Below are positions 14,278 to 20,647 of a DNA stretch of 20,647 bases, piece by piece. Each line of letters begins with the position of its first letter. Position 1 is the first letter of the stretch. Origin of the DNA: Raskinella chloraquaticus (SeqCode) (lineage in GTDB: Bacteria > Pseudomonadota > Alphaproteobacteria > Rhizobiales > UBA4765); the NCBI GenBank assembly GCA_002365175.1, contig DEZK01000044.1, forward strand, positions 1 through 20,647, read 5' to 3'. The translations under genes were made by a program, and so were the position numbers. The notes below the pieces were generated by a model. That model had not been told where the DNA came from and ran no database searches. It saw only the letters and a list, made by a program, of their open reading frames with translations.

Positions 14278-16952
14278 TGGACGCCCGCCTGTCAGGGTCG
14301 ATCAAAACGACTTGCCCTTATTGCGGCGTGGGGTGCGGCGTCGTGGTATCGCCGGATGGCAATGGCAGCGCAGCGGTCACGGGGGACACGGATCATCCTG
14401 CCAATCACGGACGGCTTTGTGTCAAGGGGGCGGCGCTCGGCGAGACAATCGGCCTTGAGGGGCGGCTTCTCTACCCGACCATCCATCGCCAGCGCGCGAC
14501 ATGGAACCAGGCAAGCGCCTTCATTGCAGATGGCCTGAAGCAAACACTTGAAAAATACGGCGCCGGGGCGATTGCCTTCTATCTCTCGGGCCAGTTGTTG
14601 ACGGAAGATTATTACGTTGCCAACAAATTCGCGAAGGGCTTTATCGGCACGCCGCATGTCGATACCAATTCCCGGCTGTGCATGGCCTCGTCGGTCGCAG
14701 GCCACCGGCGCGCCTTCGGCTCCGACACGGTCCCGAACACCTATGAGGATCTGGACGAAGCCGATCTGATCATTCTTGCCGGATCGAACGCTGCCTGGTG
14801 TCATCCTGTCCTCTACCAGCGCATGCAGACGGCACGCGAGACAAGAGGCGCCATCCTCGTCAACATCGACCCGCGCGTCACCGCCACGTCCGCAGGGGCT
14901 GATCTCTCCCTGCCCGTCGCAGCCGGCATGGATAGTGTGCTCTTTTCTTTTTTGCTGAGCGAGCTGGCGCGCCGCCAAAAGACCGACCGCGCCTTCATCG
15001 CCGCCCATACCAGCAGCTTCGACGCAGCCCTGGCACGGGCCCACGAGATTGCTCCCGACCTTTCAAGCGTTGCGGCACGAACAAGTCTGAGCGCTGAGGA
15101 TATCGCCCGCTTCGTTGATCTTTTCATCCACCGTGAGCGCGTCGTCACCTGCTACAGCCAGGGCGTCAACCAGTCGGCGCAAGGTACGGACAAGGTCAAC
15201 GCCATCCTCAATTGCCATCTGGCGACCGGGCGCATCGGCAAGCCGGGTTGCGGTCCTTTATCGCTGACCGGCCAGCCCAACGCCATGGGCGGGCGCGAGG
15301 TGGGCGGGCTGGCCAACATGCTGGCCGCTCATATGGGCTACACACCGCAAGAGCGCGAGCGGGTCGCCCGCTTCTGGGGCGCGCCGCATCTGGCCGGAGG
15401 CGAAGGCCGCAAGGCGGTTGCCATGTTTGATGCGGTGGCGCGCGGCGCCATCAAGGCCCTTTGGGTGATGCATACCAATCCAGCGGTAACGATGCCGCGA
15501 GCTGACGGCGTACGCGCGGCGATGAAAAAACTCGATCTGTTCGTCGTCTCGGAAGCGATGAGTGCCACTGACACCAATGAGGCGGGCGCCCATGTCCTGC
15601 TGCCGGCCAGCGCCTGGGGCGAGAAGGACGGGACGGTGACCAATTCGGAGCGGCGCATTTCGCGTCAGCGCCCGTTTCTGCCAGCACCGGGCGACGCCAG
15701 GCCCGACTGGGAGCATATATGCCTTGTGGCGCGGCGCATGGGCTATGCGGGTTTTGACTATGAGGGGCCAGCGGCGATCTTTCGCGAGCACGCGGCGCTC
15801 TCTGCCTTTGAAAATGACGGCAGCCGCGATTTTGATATCGGCGCCGTCGCTGACATCGACGATACCGGCTACCAAGCCCTGACGCCGTTTCACTGGCCGT
15901 GGCGAAAGGGTGCCAAGCCGCAGGACCGGCTTTTTGCCGCAGGCGGATTTTTTGCCCCTGACGGGCGGGCGCGTTTTGTCGCGATCTCTCCACCTCACCT
16001 TGCCCATCGGCCAAGTGCTGCCTACCCGCTGATGTTGAACACCGGGCGGGTGCGCGACCATTGGCACACGATGACACGAACGGGAAAGGCGCCACGTCTG
16101 GCCCGCCATGTCAGCGAGCCATTGCTTGCGCTCAACCCTGACGACGCCGCGCACCACGGTCTGCGATCTGGCGGCTACGCACGGGTTGAAAGCGCCCATG
16201 GATCGGTCACCCTGCGGGTCGATATCGATCCCGGCCTGCCGGCGGGCATGGTATTCGCCCCCTTTCACTGGAGTGCTGCAACCGGCGGGCTGGTCAGGGT
16301 CGACGCCGTCGTTCAGGACGATGTCGACCCACTTTCAGGCCAGCCTGAATCGAAAGCCACGCCCGTCGCGGTCGAGCCGGTTGCCATGGCAAGTGAGGGC
16401 ATCCTGCTCAGCCGGCACCCGCTTCCCCTCCCCGCCTGGCTGCAACATGTGCGCTTGCGGCTCGCAGACGGGGAAGCCGTTTTCTTTGCCTCGACCCGCG
16501 CACCCGCAGCGCTGCAGGCGGTGCTCGCCAATCTGACAGGTGAAAACGGGAACCGCGCGAGCCTTGCAGATCACGATACGGGACATTTTCGTGTCGCTTC
16601 ATTGCAAGCGGACCGGCTTGAAACCGCACTCTTCGTGGCGCCGCAGCGCGAAGAAGCGCTATTCGACTGGCTGATCGACATGTTCGCCAAGGACAAGCTC
16701 ACGACAGGTGAGCAGAAGGCCCTTCTGGCGGGCCGCACTGCTGATGCCGGCCCCGACCTTGGGCCGCTCCTGTGCTCGTGCTTTGCGGTGCGCCGCGCGA
16801 CGATCAGCGAGGCGTTCACGTCAGGCGCGCGCGATGTCGATGCCATCGGTGCGCTCACAAAGGCCGGCACCAATTGCGGCTCCTGCCGCCCCGAAATCAA
16901 GGCGTTGATCAATGCAATGCCGGGGCTGGCAGCACCGCCTGTCAACGCCTAA
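14277..16952 (+). CDS. nasA: Assimilatory nitrate reductase, catalytic subunit with C-terminal BFD domain
   Basis: The 891-residue cytoplasmic enzyme reduces nitrate to nitrite. The N-terminal [4Fe-4S] site is C13-x2-C16-x3-C20 with C48 as fourth ligand (RLCVKG, with the electron-transfer Lys at 50). C135 in NSRLCMASS occupies the position of the Mo-ligating Cys of Nap/Nas enzymes. Bis-MGD-binding blocks follow (SQGVNQSAQGTDK at 294-306, SLTGQPNAMGGREVGGL at 329-345) and the cofactor-binding C-terminal domain covers about 580-705. The end (833-870) is a BFD-type [2Fe-2S] domain with C833-x-C835 and C867-x2-C870, the likely electron entry. There is no signal peptide. The ATG at 14277 overlaps the preceding stop in TGATG; a TTG one codon earlier is possible but unlikely. 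It needs molybdenum, which fits the transporter upstream. Confidence 0.94.
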   Translation: MDARLSGSIKTTCPYCGVGCGVVVSPDGNGSAAVTGDTDHPANHGRLCVKGAALGETIGLEGRLLYPTIHRQRATWNQASAFIADGLKQTLEKYGAGAIAFYLSGQLLTEDYYVANKFAKGFIGTPHVDTNSRLCMASSVAGHRRAFGSDTVPNTYEDLDEADLIILAGSNAAWCHPVLYQRMQTARETRGAILVNIDPRVTATSAGADLSLPVAAGMDSVLFSFLLSELARRQKTDRAFIAAHTSSFDAALARAHEIAPDLSSVAARTSLSAEDIARFVDLFIHRERVVTCYSQGVNQSAQGTDKVNAILNCHLATGRIGKPGCGPLSLTGQPNAMGGREVGGLANMLAAHMGYTPQERERVARFWGAPHLAGGEGRKAVAMFDAVARGAIKALWVMHTNPAVTMPRADGVRAAMKKLDLFVVSEAMSATDTNEAGAHVLLPASAWGEKDGTVTNSERRISRQRPFLPAPGDARPDWEHICLVARRMGYAGFDYEGPAAIFREHAALSAFENDGSRDFDIGAVADIDDTGYQALTPFHWPWRKGAKPQDRLFAAGGFFAPDGRARFVAISPPHLAHRPSAAYPLMLNTGRVRDHWHTMTRTGKAPRLARHVSEPLLALNPDDAAHHGLRSGGYARVESAHGSVTLRVDIDPGLPAGMVFAPFHWSAATGGLVRVDAVVQDDVDPLSGQPESKATPVAVEPVAMASEGILLSRHPLPLPAWLQHVRLRLADGEAVFFASTRAPAALQAVLANLTGENGNRASLADHDTGHFRVASLQADRLETALFVAPQREEALFDWLIDMFAKDKLTTGEQKALLAGRTADAGPDLGPLLCSCFAVRRATISEAFTSGARDVDAIGALTKAGTNCGSCRPEIKALINAMPGLAAPPVNA

Positions 16953-16982
16953 AGTCACGCTCCCTATGAAGGAGATCTGATC

Positions 16983-18323
16983 GTGGCGTCGACCGTTTTT
17001 GATTCTCTGCTTTTCCGCGACATGTTCGGCACCAGCGAGATGCGCCACATCTTTTCCGATGAGGGGCTCGTCGCCTGCTATCTTGAAGTTGAGGCAGCGC
17101 TCGCCCGTGCCGAAGGCCGGCTTGGCATCATCCCGCCCGAGGCGGCGGCCACGATTGACGCTGTCTGCAAGAGCGTGAGCATTGATTACGACCATATGCG
17201 GCGCGAGACCGAGATCGTCGGCTATCCCATCCTGCCGCTGGTCCACCAATTGGTGAAGGCTGCGGGAGAGGCAGGGCGCTACGTCCATTGGGGAGCGACC
17301 ACCCAGGACATCATGGACACGGCGACAATTCTGCAATTGCGACAGGCGCTCGCCATCATCACGCGCGATCTGCACGAGCTGCGCACCATCCTGGCAAAGC
17401 TTGCCACGCGCCATCGCGACACGCCGATGGCAGGGCGCACCCATCTCCAGCAGGCGCTGCCGGTGACGTTTGGCTACAAGGTGGCGGTGTGGCTCTCCTC
17501 CATCGACCGCCATATCGAGCGTATACAGCAGGCGCTGCCGCGCATTCTGATCGGACAGTTTTCAGGGGCGGCCGGTACGCTCGCCTCGCTTGGTCCGCGC
17601 GGGCTCGACGTACAGGCGGCGTTTTGCGCCGAACTCAACCTCGCCCAACCAGCCATCACCTGGCATGTGGCGCGCGACGGGCTGGCGGAAGCGGTGACAC
17701 TGCTTGGCCTCATCACCGGCACGCTTGGCAAGGTCGCAAGCGATGTGATGATGATGGCAGCAACCGAATTCGGCGAGGTGGCGGAACCGTTCCAGCCCGG
17801 GCGCGGCGCCTCCTCGACCATGCCGCAAAAGCGCAATCCGATTTCAAGCGAGCTTATGCTGGCCGCAGCCAAAGCCGTGCGCCAGCATGTGGCAACCATG
17901 CTTGATGCCATGATCCATGATTTCGAGCGCGCCACCGGCCCCTGGCACCTTGAATGGGTATCGCTGCCGGAGAGTTTCCTCCTCACGGCCTCGGCGCTTC
18001 ATCAGGCAAAATTCATGCTGGGCGGGCTGGTGGTTGATACAAACCGCATGCGCGCCAATCTCGGCCTCACCCATGGGCTGATCGTGGCAGAGGCGGTGAT
18101 GATGGCAGCCGCTCCCAAGCTCGGGCGCCAGCAGGCTCACGATGTCGTCTACAGCGCCTGCCGGCAGGCGATCGAACAGGGCGGCATGCTGGCCGACATT
18201 CTCAAACGCGCGCCAGAGATCGTCGGCGCGCTTGGTGGGGACGCAGCCATCGACCATGCCTGCGACCCGGCAAATTATCTCGGCCTGTCGGGCGAGATGG
18301 TGGACCGGGTGGTGGGCGGCTAG
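16983..18323 (+). CDS. Fumarase/aspartase-superfamily lyase (PcaB / adenylosuccinate-lyase-like)
   Basis: The 446-residue protein shows the three conserved regions of the superfamily: HWGATTQDIMDT at 102-113, GRTHLQQALPVTFGYK at 151-166 and the signature loop GASSTMPQKRNP at 275-286, in which Ser278 is the expected catalytic base. Length and detail resemble 3-carboxy-cis,cis-muconate cycloisomerase (PcaB) and related adenylosuccinate-lyase-like proteins, including the nitrosuccinate lyase CreD. These are homotetramers that eliminate a group from a succinyl-type substrate. No protocatechuate or purine genes are nearby. The start is GTG at 16983, supported by AAGGAG 8 nt upstream. The 30-bp gap after nasA and strong ribosome binding site make it the last gene of the nitrate operon. 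Substrate is unknown; a nitrogen-linked role such as nitrite or ammonium release is inference only. Confidence 0.85.
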   Translation: MASTVFDSLLFRDMFGTSEMRHIFSDEGLVACYLEVEAALARAEGRLGIIPPEAAATIDAVCKSVSIDYDHMRRETEIVGYPILPLVHQLVKAAGEAGRYVHWGATTQDIMDTATILQLRQALAIITRDLHELRTILAKLATRHRDTPMAGRTHLQQALPVTFGYKVAVWLSSIDRHIERIQQALPRILIGQFSGAAGTLASLGPRGLDVQAAFCAELNLAQPAITWHVARDGLAEAVTLLGLITGTLGKVASDVMMMAATEFGEVAEPFQPGRGASSTMPQKRNPISSELMLAAAKAVRQHVATMLDAMIHDFERATGPWHLEWVSLPESFLLTASALHQAKFMLGGLVVDTNRMRANLGLTHGLIVAEAVMMAAAPKLGRQQAHDVVYSACRQAIEQGGMLADILKRAPEIVGALGGDAAIDHACDPANYLGLSGEMVDRVVGG

Positions 18324-18324
18324 A

Positions 18325-18370
18325 GCATCCTCCCGCCAGGCGGATACCGGCTGGCGGATAAAGGGGATGC
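18325..18370 (+). terminator. Imperfect two-part hairpin after the lyase gene
   Basis: GCATCC (18325-18330) pairs with GGATGC (18365-18370) and, inside it, CCGCCAG (18333-18339) pairs with CTGGCGG (18351-18357). It begins 1 nt after the stop codon and is followed by AAAATAA rather than a T-run, so it is not a classic intrinsic terminator. It could still end or stabilise the nitrate operon transcript. Confidence 0.45.
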
Positions 18371-18379
18371 AAAATAACC

Positions 18380-18420
18380 TGGAGCCAAAATTCGATCCGA
18401 CCTGATCGGCTTTGGCTCCA
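18380..18420. repeat. Nested 41-bp palindrome
   Basis: TGGAGCCAAA (18380-18389) and TTTGGCTCCA (18411-18420) form perfect 10-bp arms, and CGATC (18393-18397) with GATCG (18404-18408) forms a second stem inside. The two-level symmetry is unusual for a simple terminator and suggests a folded RNA, a cruciform or a small repeated element. Immediately after it, GAGTGGAAAA (18421-18430) and TTTTTCACTC (18451-18460) form another near-perfect pair. Confidence 0.6.
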
Positions 18421-18460
18421 GAGTGGAAAAGCCCGCCGCTCTTCTATTGATTTTTCACTC
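18421..18460. repeat. Near-perfect inverted repeat adjoining the nested palindrome
   Basis: GAGTGGAAAA and TTTTTCACTC pair with one mismatch over 10 bp around a 20-nt interior. Read on the plus strand, the downstream arm is T-rich, so this could also work as a weak terminator for the operon. It directly abuts the palindrome ending at 18420. Confidence 0.4.
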
Positions 18461-18483
18461 GGTTTTATCGTTGTTTCAGAGGT

Positions 18484-18500
18484 TTATCCCAGAGGGATAA
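18484..18500. repeat. TTATCCC-AGA-GGGATAA hairpin
   Basis: This is a perfect 7-bp dyad with a 3-nt loop. It is followed directly by the 8-bp palindrome GTCATGAC (18501-18508). Function is unknown; it is part of a run of dyads between the nitrate operon and the broken gene. Confidence 0.5.
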
Positions 18501-18528
18501 GTCATGACCTCGCACCTGTGGCGGCCAG

Positions 18529-18550
18529 TGTTAGGATTGTTGTCCTAACA
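18529..18550. promoter_or_regulatory. Perfect dyad 13 bp upstream of the broken gene
   Basis: TGTTAGGA-TTGTTG-TCCTAACA has perfect 8-bp arms around a 6-nt spacer. It ends 13 bp before the ATG at 18564, so it could be an operator or a 5' UTR hairpin of that gene. No regulator for it is visible here. Confidence 0.4.
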
Positions 18551-18563
18551 TCGGAACCGTTTC

Positions 18564-19330
18564 ATGAACCTTGCCACCCGCTTCCACCTGACCGACCAGC
18601 GCCTGCGGCGCAGCATTGACTGCCACCAGCGGGTTCTGCTGGCTTCCTGGTTGTCGCCCGACGCCGCCTATCGTTCGCATGAACAGAAAGCGCTGCGGCG
18701 GGAGCTCGCCGATTTGCGCGCACTCCATGCCGAACTGCACGAGCTGGCGATCAGGGCGTTCAATCCTGCGCAGCTACGAATCCCTGCCGGTCAACCGGGT
18801 GGCGGGAGGTAGCCGCGCGATGGCGGCGCAGTTGGTGAAGCATCCCCATTAACAGTCATACTCGCGTCGATCTCTGGTGAGCCACCAGGCGGTGGCAGGG
18901 ATGGAAAGCCACTTTCTGAACTGCCGACCGAGAACGCCGATCAACCAGCCGACATTCCGCCACCGCCACAACTGCCGGAGGAGCCTCCCTCAACGAACAG
19001 GGCTATCACGAGCTATGCAAAGGCCGCTGCACGCTGGCTTGCAAACTTCGGACGCTCTGCAGTTCCAGCCGCACGCGCGCTCATGACCGCCTACGACGCG
19101 TTGGAATGGCTTGATCCAACCAGAGACAACTGCTTTCATATCAAGATACATCAAAAACGATGCAAGAATTGATAGATGCTGTCAGCGAGCCAAAGGCTGG
19201 CTATCAAATCCATCACATCGTCGAACAAACAGCCGCGGAGCGCGAGGGATATCCGCGCGACATGATCGATGCGCCTGGTAACCTCGTGCGCATTCCGACG
19301 GTCCTGATATATAGCATGCTCACGCGATGA
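18564..19330 (+). pseudogene. Broken gene with IPAGxPxGGxW and HHIVEQ motifs (nonsense codon plus frameshift)
   Basis: An ATG at 18564 opens 82 codons with a helical, Leu/Ala-rich segment (residues about 40-66) and ends in RIPAGQPGGGR just before TAG at 18810-18812. The same frame continues without a stop for 119 more codons to 19169 (a Pro-rich part, then YAKAAARWLANFGRSAVPAA and AYDALEWL), ending at TGA 19170-19172. A second frame, overlapping by the ATG at 19160 and ending at 19330, carries MQELIDAVSEPKAGYQ, then IHHIVEQTAAEREGYPRDMI and NLVRIPT. I recall both blocks from single rhizobial or phage-linked hypothetical proteins, in which a Trp follows the GG-x of IPAGxPxGG. The simplest reading is one ancestral gene hit by TGG-to-TAG, a frameshift between about 19113 and 19150, and a changed C-terminus after NLVRIPT. 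The HHIVEQ part resembles nuclease-like toxin ends, but that is a guess. Confidence 0.6.
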
Positions 19331-19533
19331 CTGAACTTTGGCCGGGGCCGCCACTATCGGTATGAAAATCCGGTCCGCTATGGCCGCAGAACATTCGGCA
19401 TGGGTACTGGCAGAAATTCTACTTATTCCGACTGTTCAGATTCCCGAAGACACTTCTCAGCTTGTGACTATCGCCAGTCGCATGTACTTTTCTCGAACTG
19501 CAGCGATCTGGGTCGGCGAATGAGGACTAGAAG
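19331..19533 (+). other. Stretch without a supported gene
   Basis: After the broken gene there is a 61-codon frame starting at a TTG (19338-19523). Its product is not recognisable and no clear ribosome binding site precedes it, so I do not call it. It may contain further remnants of the broken gene, but the expected continuation after NLVRIPT is not readable in any plus-strand frame I checked. Confidence 0.35.
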
Positions 19534-20280
19534 ATGAAGCATATATTTTCTGCGATCACCACTTTCATTCTTGTCACGGTACTCTTTTGGCCAATGAGCG
19601 TGGCGGCGCAGGAACTCCGCGGCGTCGGGGTTGTGCTGATCCACGGCAAGGGGGGCGGCCAAGGACCTCTGCAGCCACTAGCTGCCGCTCTGCGACGAGA
19701 AGGGGCGGTGGTAGTCATGCCGCGCATGTCGTGGTCGTCTGGCTATCGGACATATGCCTCGACAGTCAACGAGGTGGCAGTCGCTGTGGCGCAGGCCGAA
19801 CGTCAAGGAGCGCAGAAGGTGTTTCTGGCGGGCCACAGCATGGGTGCCAACATCTCGCTCGGCTATGTCGCTGCGGGAGGGCGCGCGGCTGGAGTGGTGG
19901 CCCTCGCGCCAGGGCACCGGCCGCTCTTTATCGCTGGCGTCAGTGGCGACAGCCTTGAACGCGCACGGGCGATGGTCACTGCGGGGCGAGGCCGGGAGAC
20001 GGCCGAATTCAAGGATTTCAACCAGGGGCGCACGTTCCCGATCAAGACCGCAGCGGAGGCGTATCTCAGTTTCTTCGATCCGTCTGGACCCGCTGCCGCC
20101 GCCGCTGCTGCGCAGGGCGTGCGCACGCCAGTCTTGTGGGTCATCGGGTCGTCCGACCGCCCAGCAATTCAGGACCAGGCTCCTTACACAGTCGGCCAGC
20201 GAGTGGTCGTGGACGCAAACCATCAGACGACCCCGGTCCAAGGGGTCGCCCAGACCGTGGCCTGGATCAAGGCGAATTGA
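19534..20280 (+). CDS. Exported alpha/beta hydrolase
   Basis: The 248-residue protein starts with a signal peptide (hydrophobic residues 4-20, cut near VAA-QE at 23-26), so it probably acts in the periplasm. The mature part is a compact alpha/beta-hydrolase fold: VVLIHGKGGGQG at 33-44 gives the oxyanion loop, GHSMG at 100-104 the nucleophile elbow with Ser102, and Asp208 (GSSDRP) and His230 (DANHQTT) complete a probable triad. The family includes esterases and lipases; substrate cannot be inferred. The ATG at 19534 has GAGG 8 nt upstream. It is not obviously linked to the nitrate genes and stands alone after the broken gene. Confidence 0.85.
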   Translation: MKHIFSAITTFILVTVLFWPMSVAAQELRGVGVVLIHGKGGGQGPLQPLAAALRREGAVVVMPRMSWSSGYRTYASTVNEVAVAVAQAERQGAQKVFLAGHSMGANISLGYVAAGGRAAGVVALAPGHRPLFIAGVSGDSLERARAMVTAGRGRETAEFKDFNQGRTFPIKTAAEAYLSFFDPSGPAAAAAAAQGVRTPVLWVIGSSDRPAIQDQAPYTVGQRVVVDANHQTTPVQGVAQTVAWIKAN

Positions 20281-20647
20281 CTTTCAAACCAACCGTCGTT
20301 GAAGGAATAGCGCTGTTTTCTCTCTAAACAACGCTTTATGTCCTCGATCGCATCGCGAACAACTTCATGCCGCAGCCTGCCTTGGCGGGATGATGAGGAC
20401 TTTGCGGGCGGCTGTTCTTTATTCGCGGGCCTTGCCGCGCGCAAATTCTCTTGAAGACGCAAATGGGAACCGTGAAATGAAATTGCAGTCGGCGGTCTTC
20501 TATTGTGTCGCGAACACGATTCTCGCCATTTGTCCTGGCTACTTGAGGGCCGATTGGAGCGGCCTTGCACTGATCGAGACTTACGATGTTTTCCACTGCG
20601 GCGTTCCGATAGCGCCTGAGTGAACCGCACTGGGTTTGCCGGAGGGC
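20281..20647. other. Right-edge stretch without a supported gene
   Basis: Short open frames exist on both strands (for example 77 codons at 20390-20623 plus, 135 codons at 20223-20630 minus), but they overlap each other, lack convincing ribosome binding sites and match nothing I recognise. The minus-strand frame also runs into the hydrolase gene. I see no clear terminator for the hydrolase gene. The stretch may hold degraded coding DNA. Confidence 0.4.

Noticed and set aside
15258..16268. 336-codon minus-strand frame inside nasA
   Set aside because: It is a high-GC antisense shadow of a well-supported nitrate reductase gene.
420..18323. Link between the RraA/aldolase-family gene and the PcaB-like lyase as parts of aromatic degradation
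   Set aside because: They are about 16 kb apart on opposite strands with no dioxygenase, lactonase or transporter of such a pathway between them.
18325..18550. CRISPR array or tandem repeat
   Set aside because: The repeats are inverted, differ from one another and have no regular spacing.
18810..18812. Programmed amber readthrough in the broken gene
   Set aside because: The additional frameshift and altered C-terminus fit decay better, and no readthrough context is evident.
1..20647. tRNA or rRNA genes, or an intact insertion sequence
   Set aside because: On reading both strands I saw no tRNA arm pattern, rRNA core motif, or transposase with terminal repeats.

Overview
The window looks like chromosome of a moderately high-GC alphaproteobacterium, probably a member of the Rhizobiales. 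That placement rests on codon style, the nitrate-assimilation gene set, the twin-arginine NrtA-type binding protein and a decayed gene with motifs I associate with rhizobial genomes; the sequence alone does not fix the genus.

Left part (1-2290). Position 1 cuts a possible minus-strand exported protein. A gene-poor stretch with several palindromes follows, then a minus-strand RraA/HMG-aldolase-family gene (420-1145), a small exported proline/glycine-rich protein of unknown role (1302-1727) and a four- to five-helix HPP-family membrane protein (1791-2270). Part of the HPP family is known for nitrite transport.

Molybdenum/tungsten part (2291-6213). A minus-strand operon reads permease, ATPase, binding protein (tupB-tupC-tupA), then an exported cysteine-free protein with a sulfite-oxidase-type molybdopterin fold. 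Diverging from it is a one-component regulator that joins an excisionase-like helix-turn-helix to a periplasmic-binding-protein-like sensor domain. The shared AT-rich promoter region holds a perfect ATGTA-N5-TACAT palindrome.

Nitrate assimilation operon (6461-18323, plus strand). Gene order is nrtA (Tat-exported binding protein), nrtB (permease), nrtD (ATPase), a stand-alone NirB-N-terminal-like FAD/NAD(P)H reductase, nirA (siroheme/[4Fe-4S] nitrite reductase), a flavoprotein reductase with its own [4Fe-4S] cluster but no FMN domain, nasA (molybdopterin nitrate reductase with a C-terminal BFD-type [2Fe-2S] domain), and a fumarase/aspartase-superfamily lyase. From nrtD to nasA the genes touch or overlap, so the block should be translated as a unit. 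The logic is nitrate import, reduction to nitrite by NasA (which needs Mo, hence the neighbouring oxyanion transporter) and reduction to ammonium by NirA, with electrons from NAD(P)H through two different flavoprotein reductases. The lyase is the unexplained member; one speculative role is release of nitrite or ammonium from an organic nitrogen donor.

Right part (18324-20647). The operon is followed by a dense run of inverted repeats. Next comes a broken gene (18564-19330) with an in-frame amber codon where I expect the conserved Trp of an IPAGxPxGGxW motif, a frameshift and a divergent C-terminus after an HHIVEQ block. An exported alpha/beta hydrolase (19534-20280) follows, and then a tail with no gene I can support.
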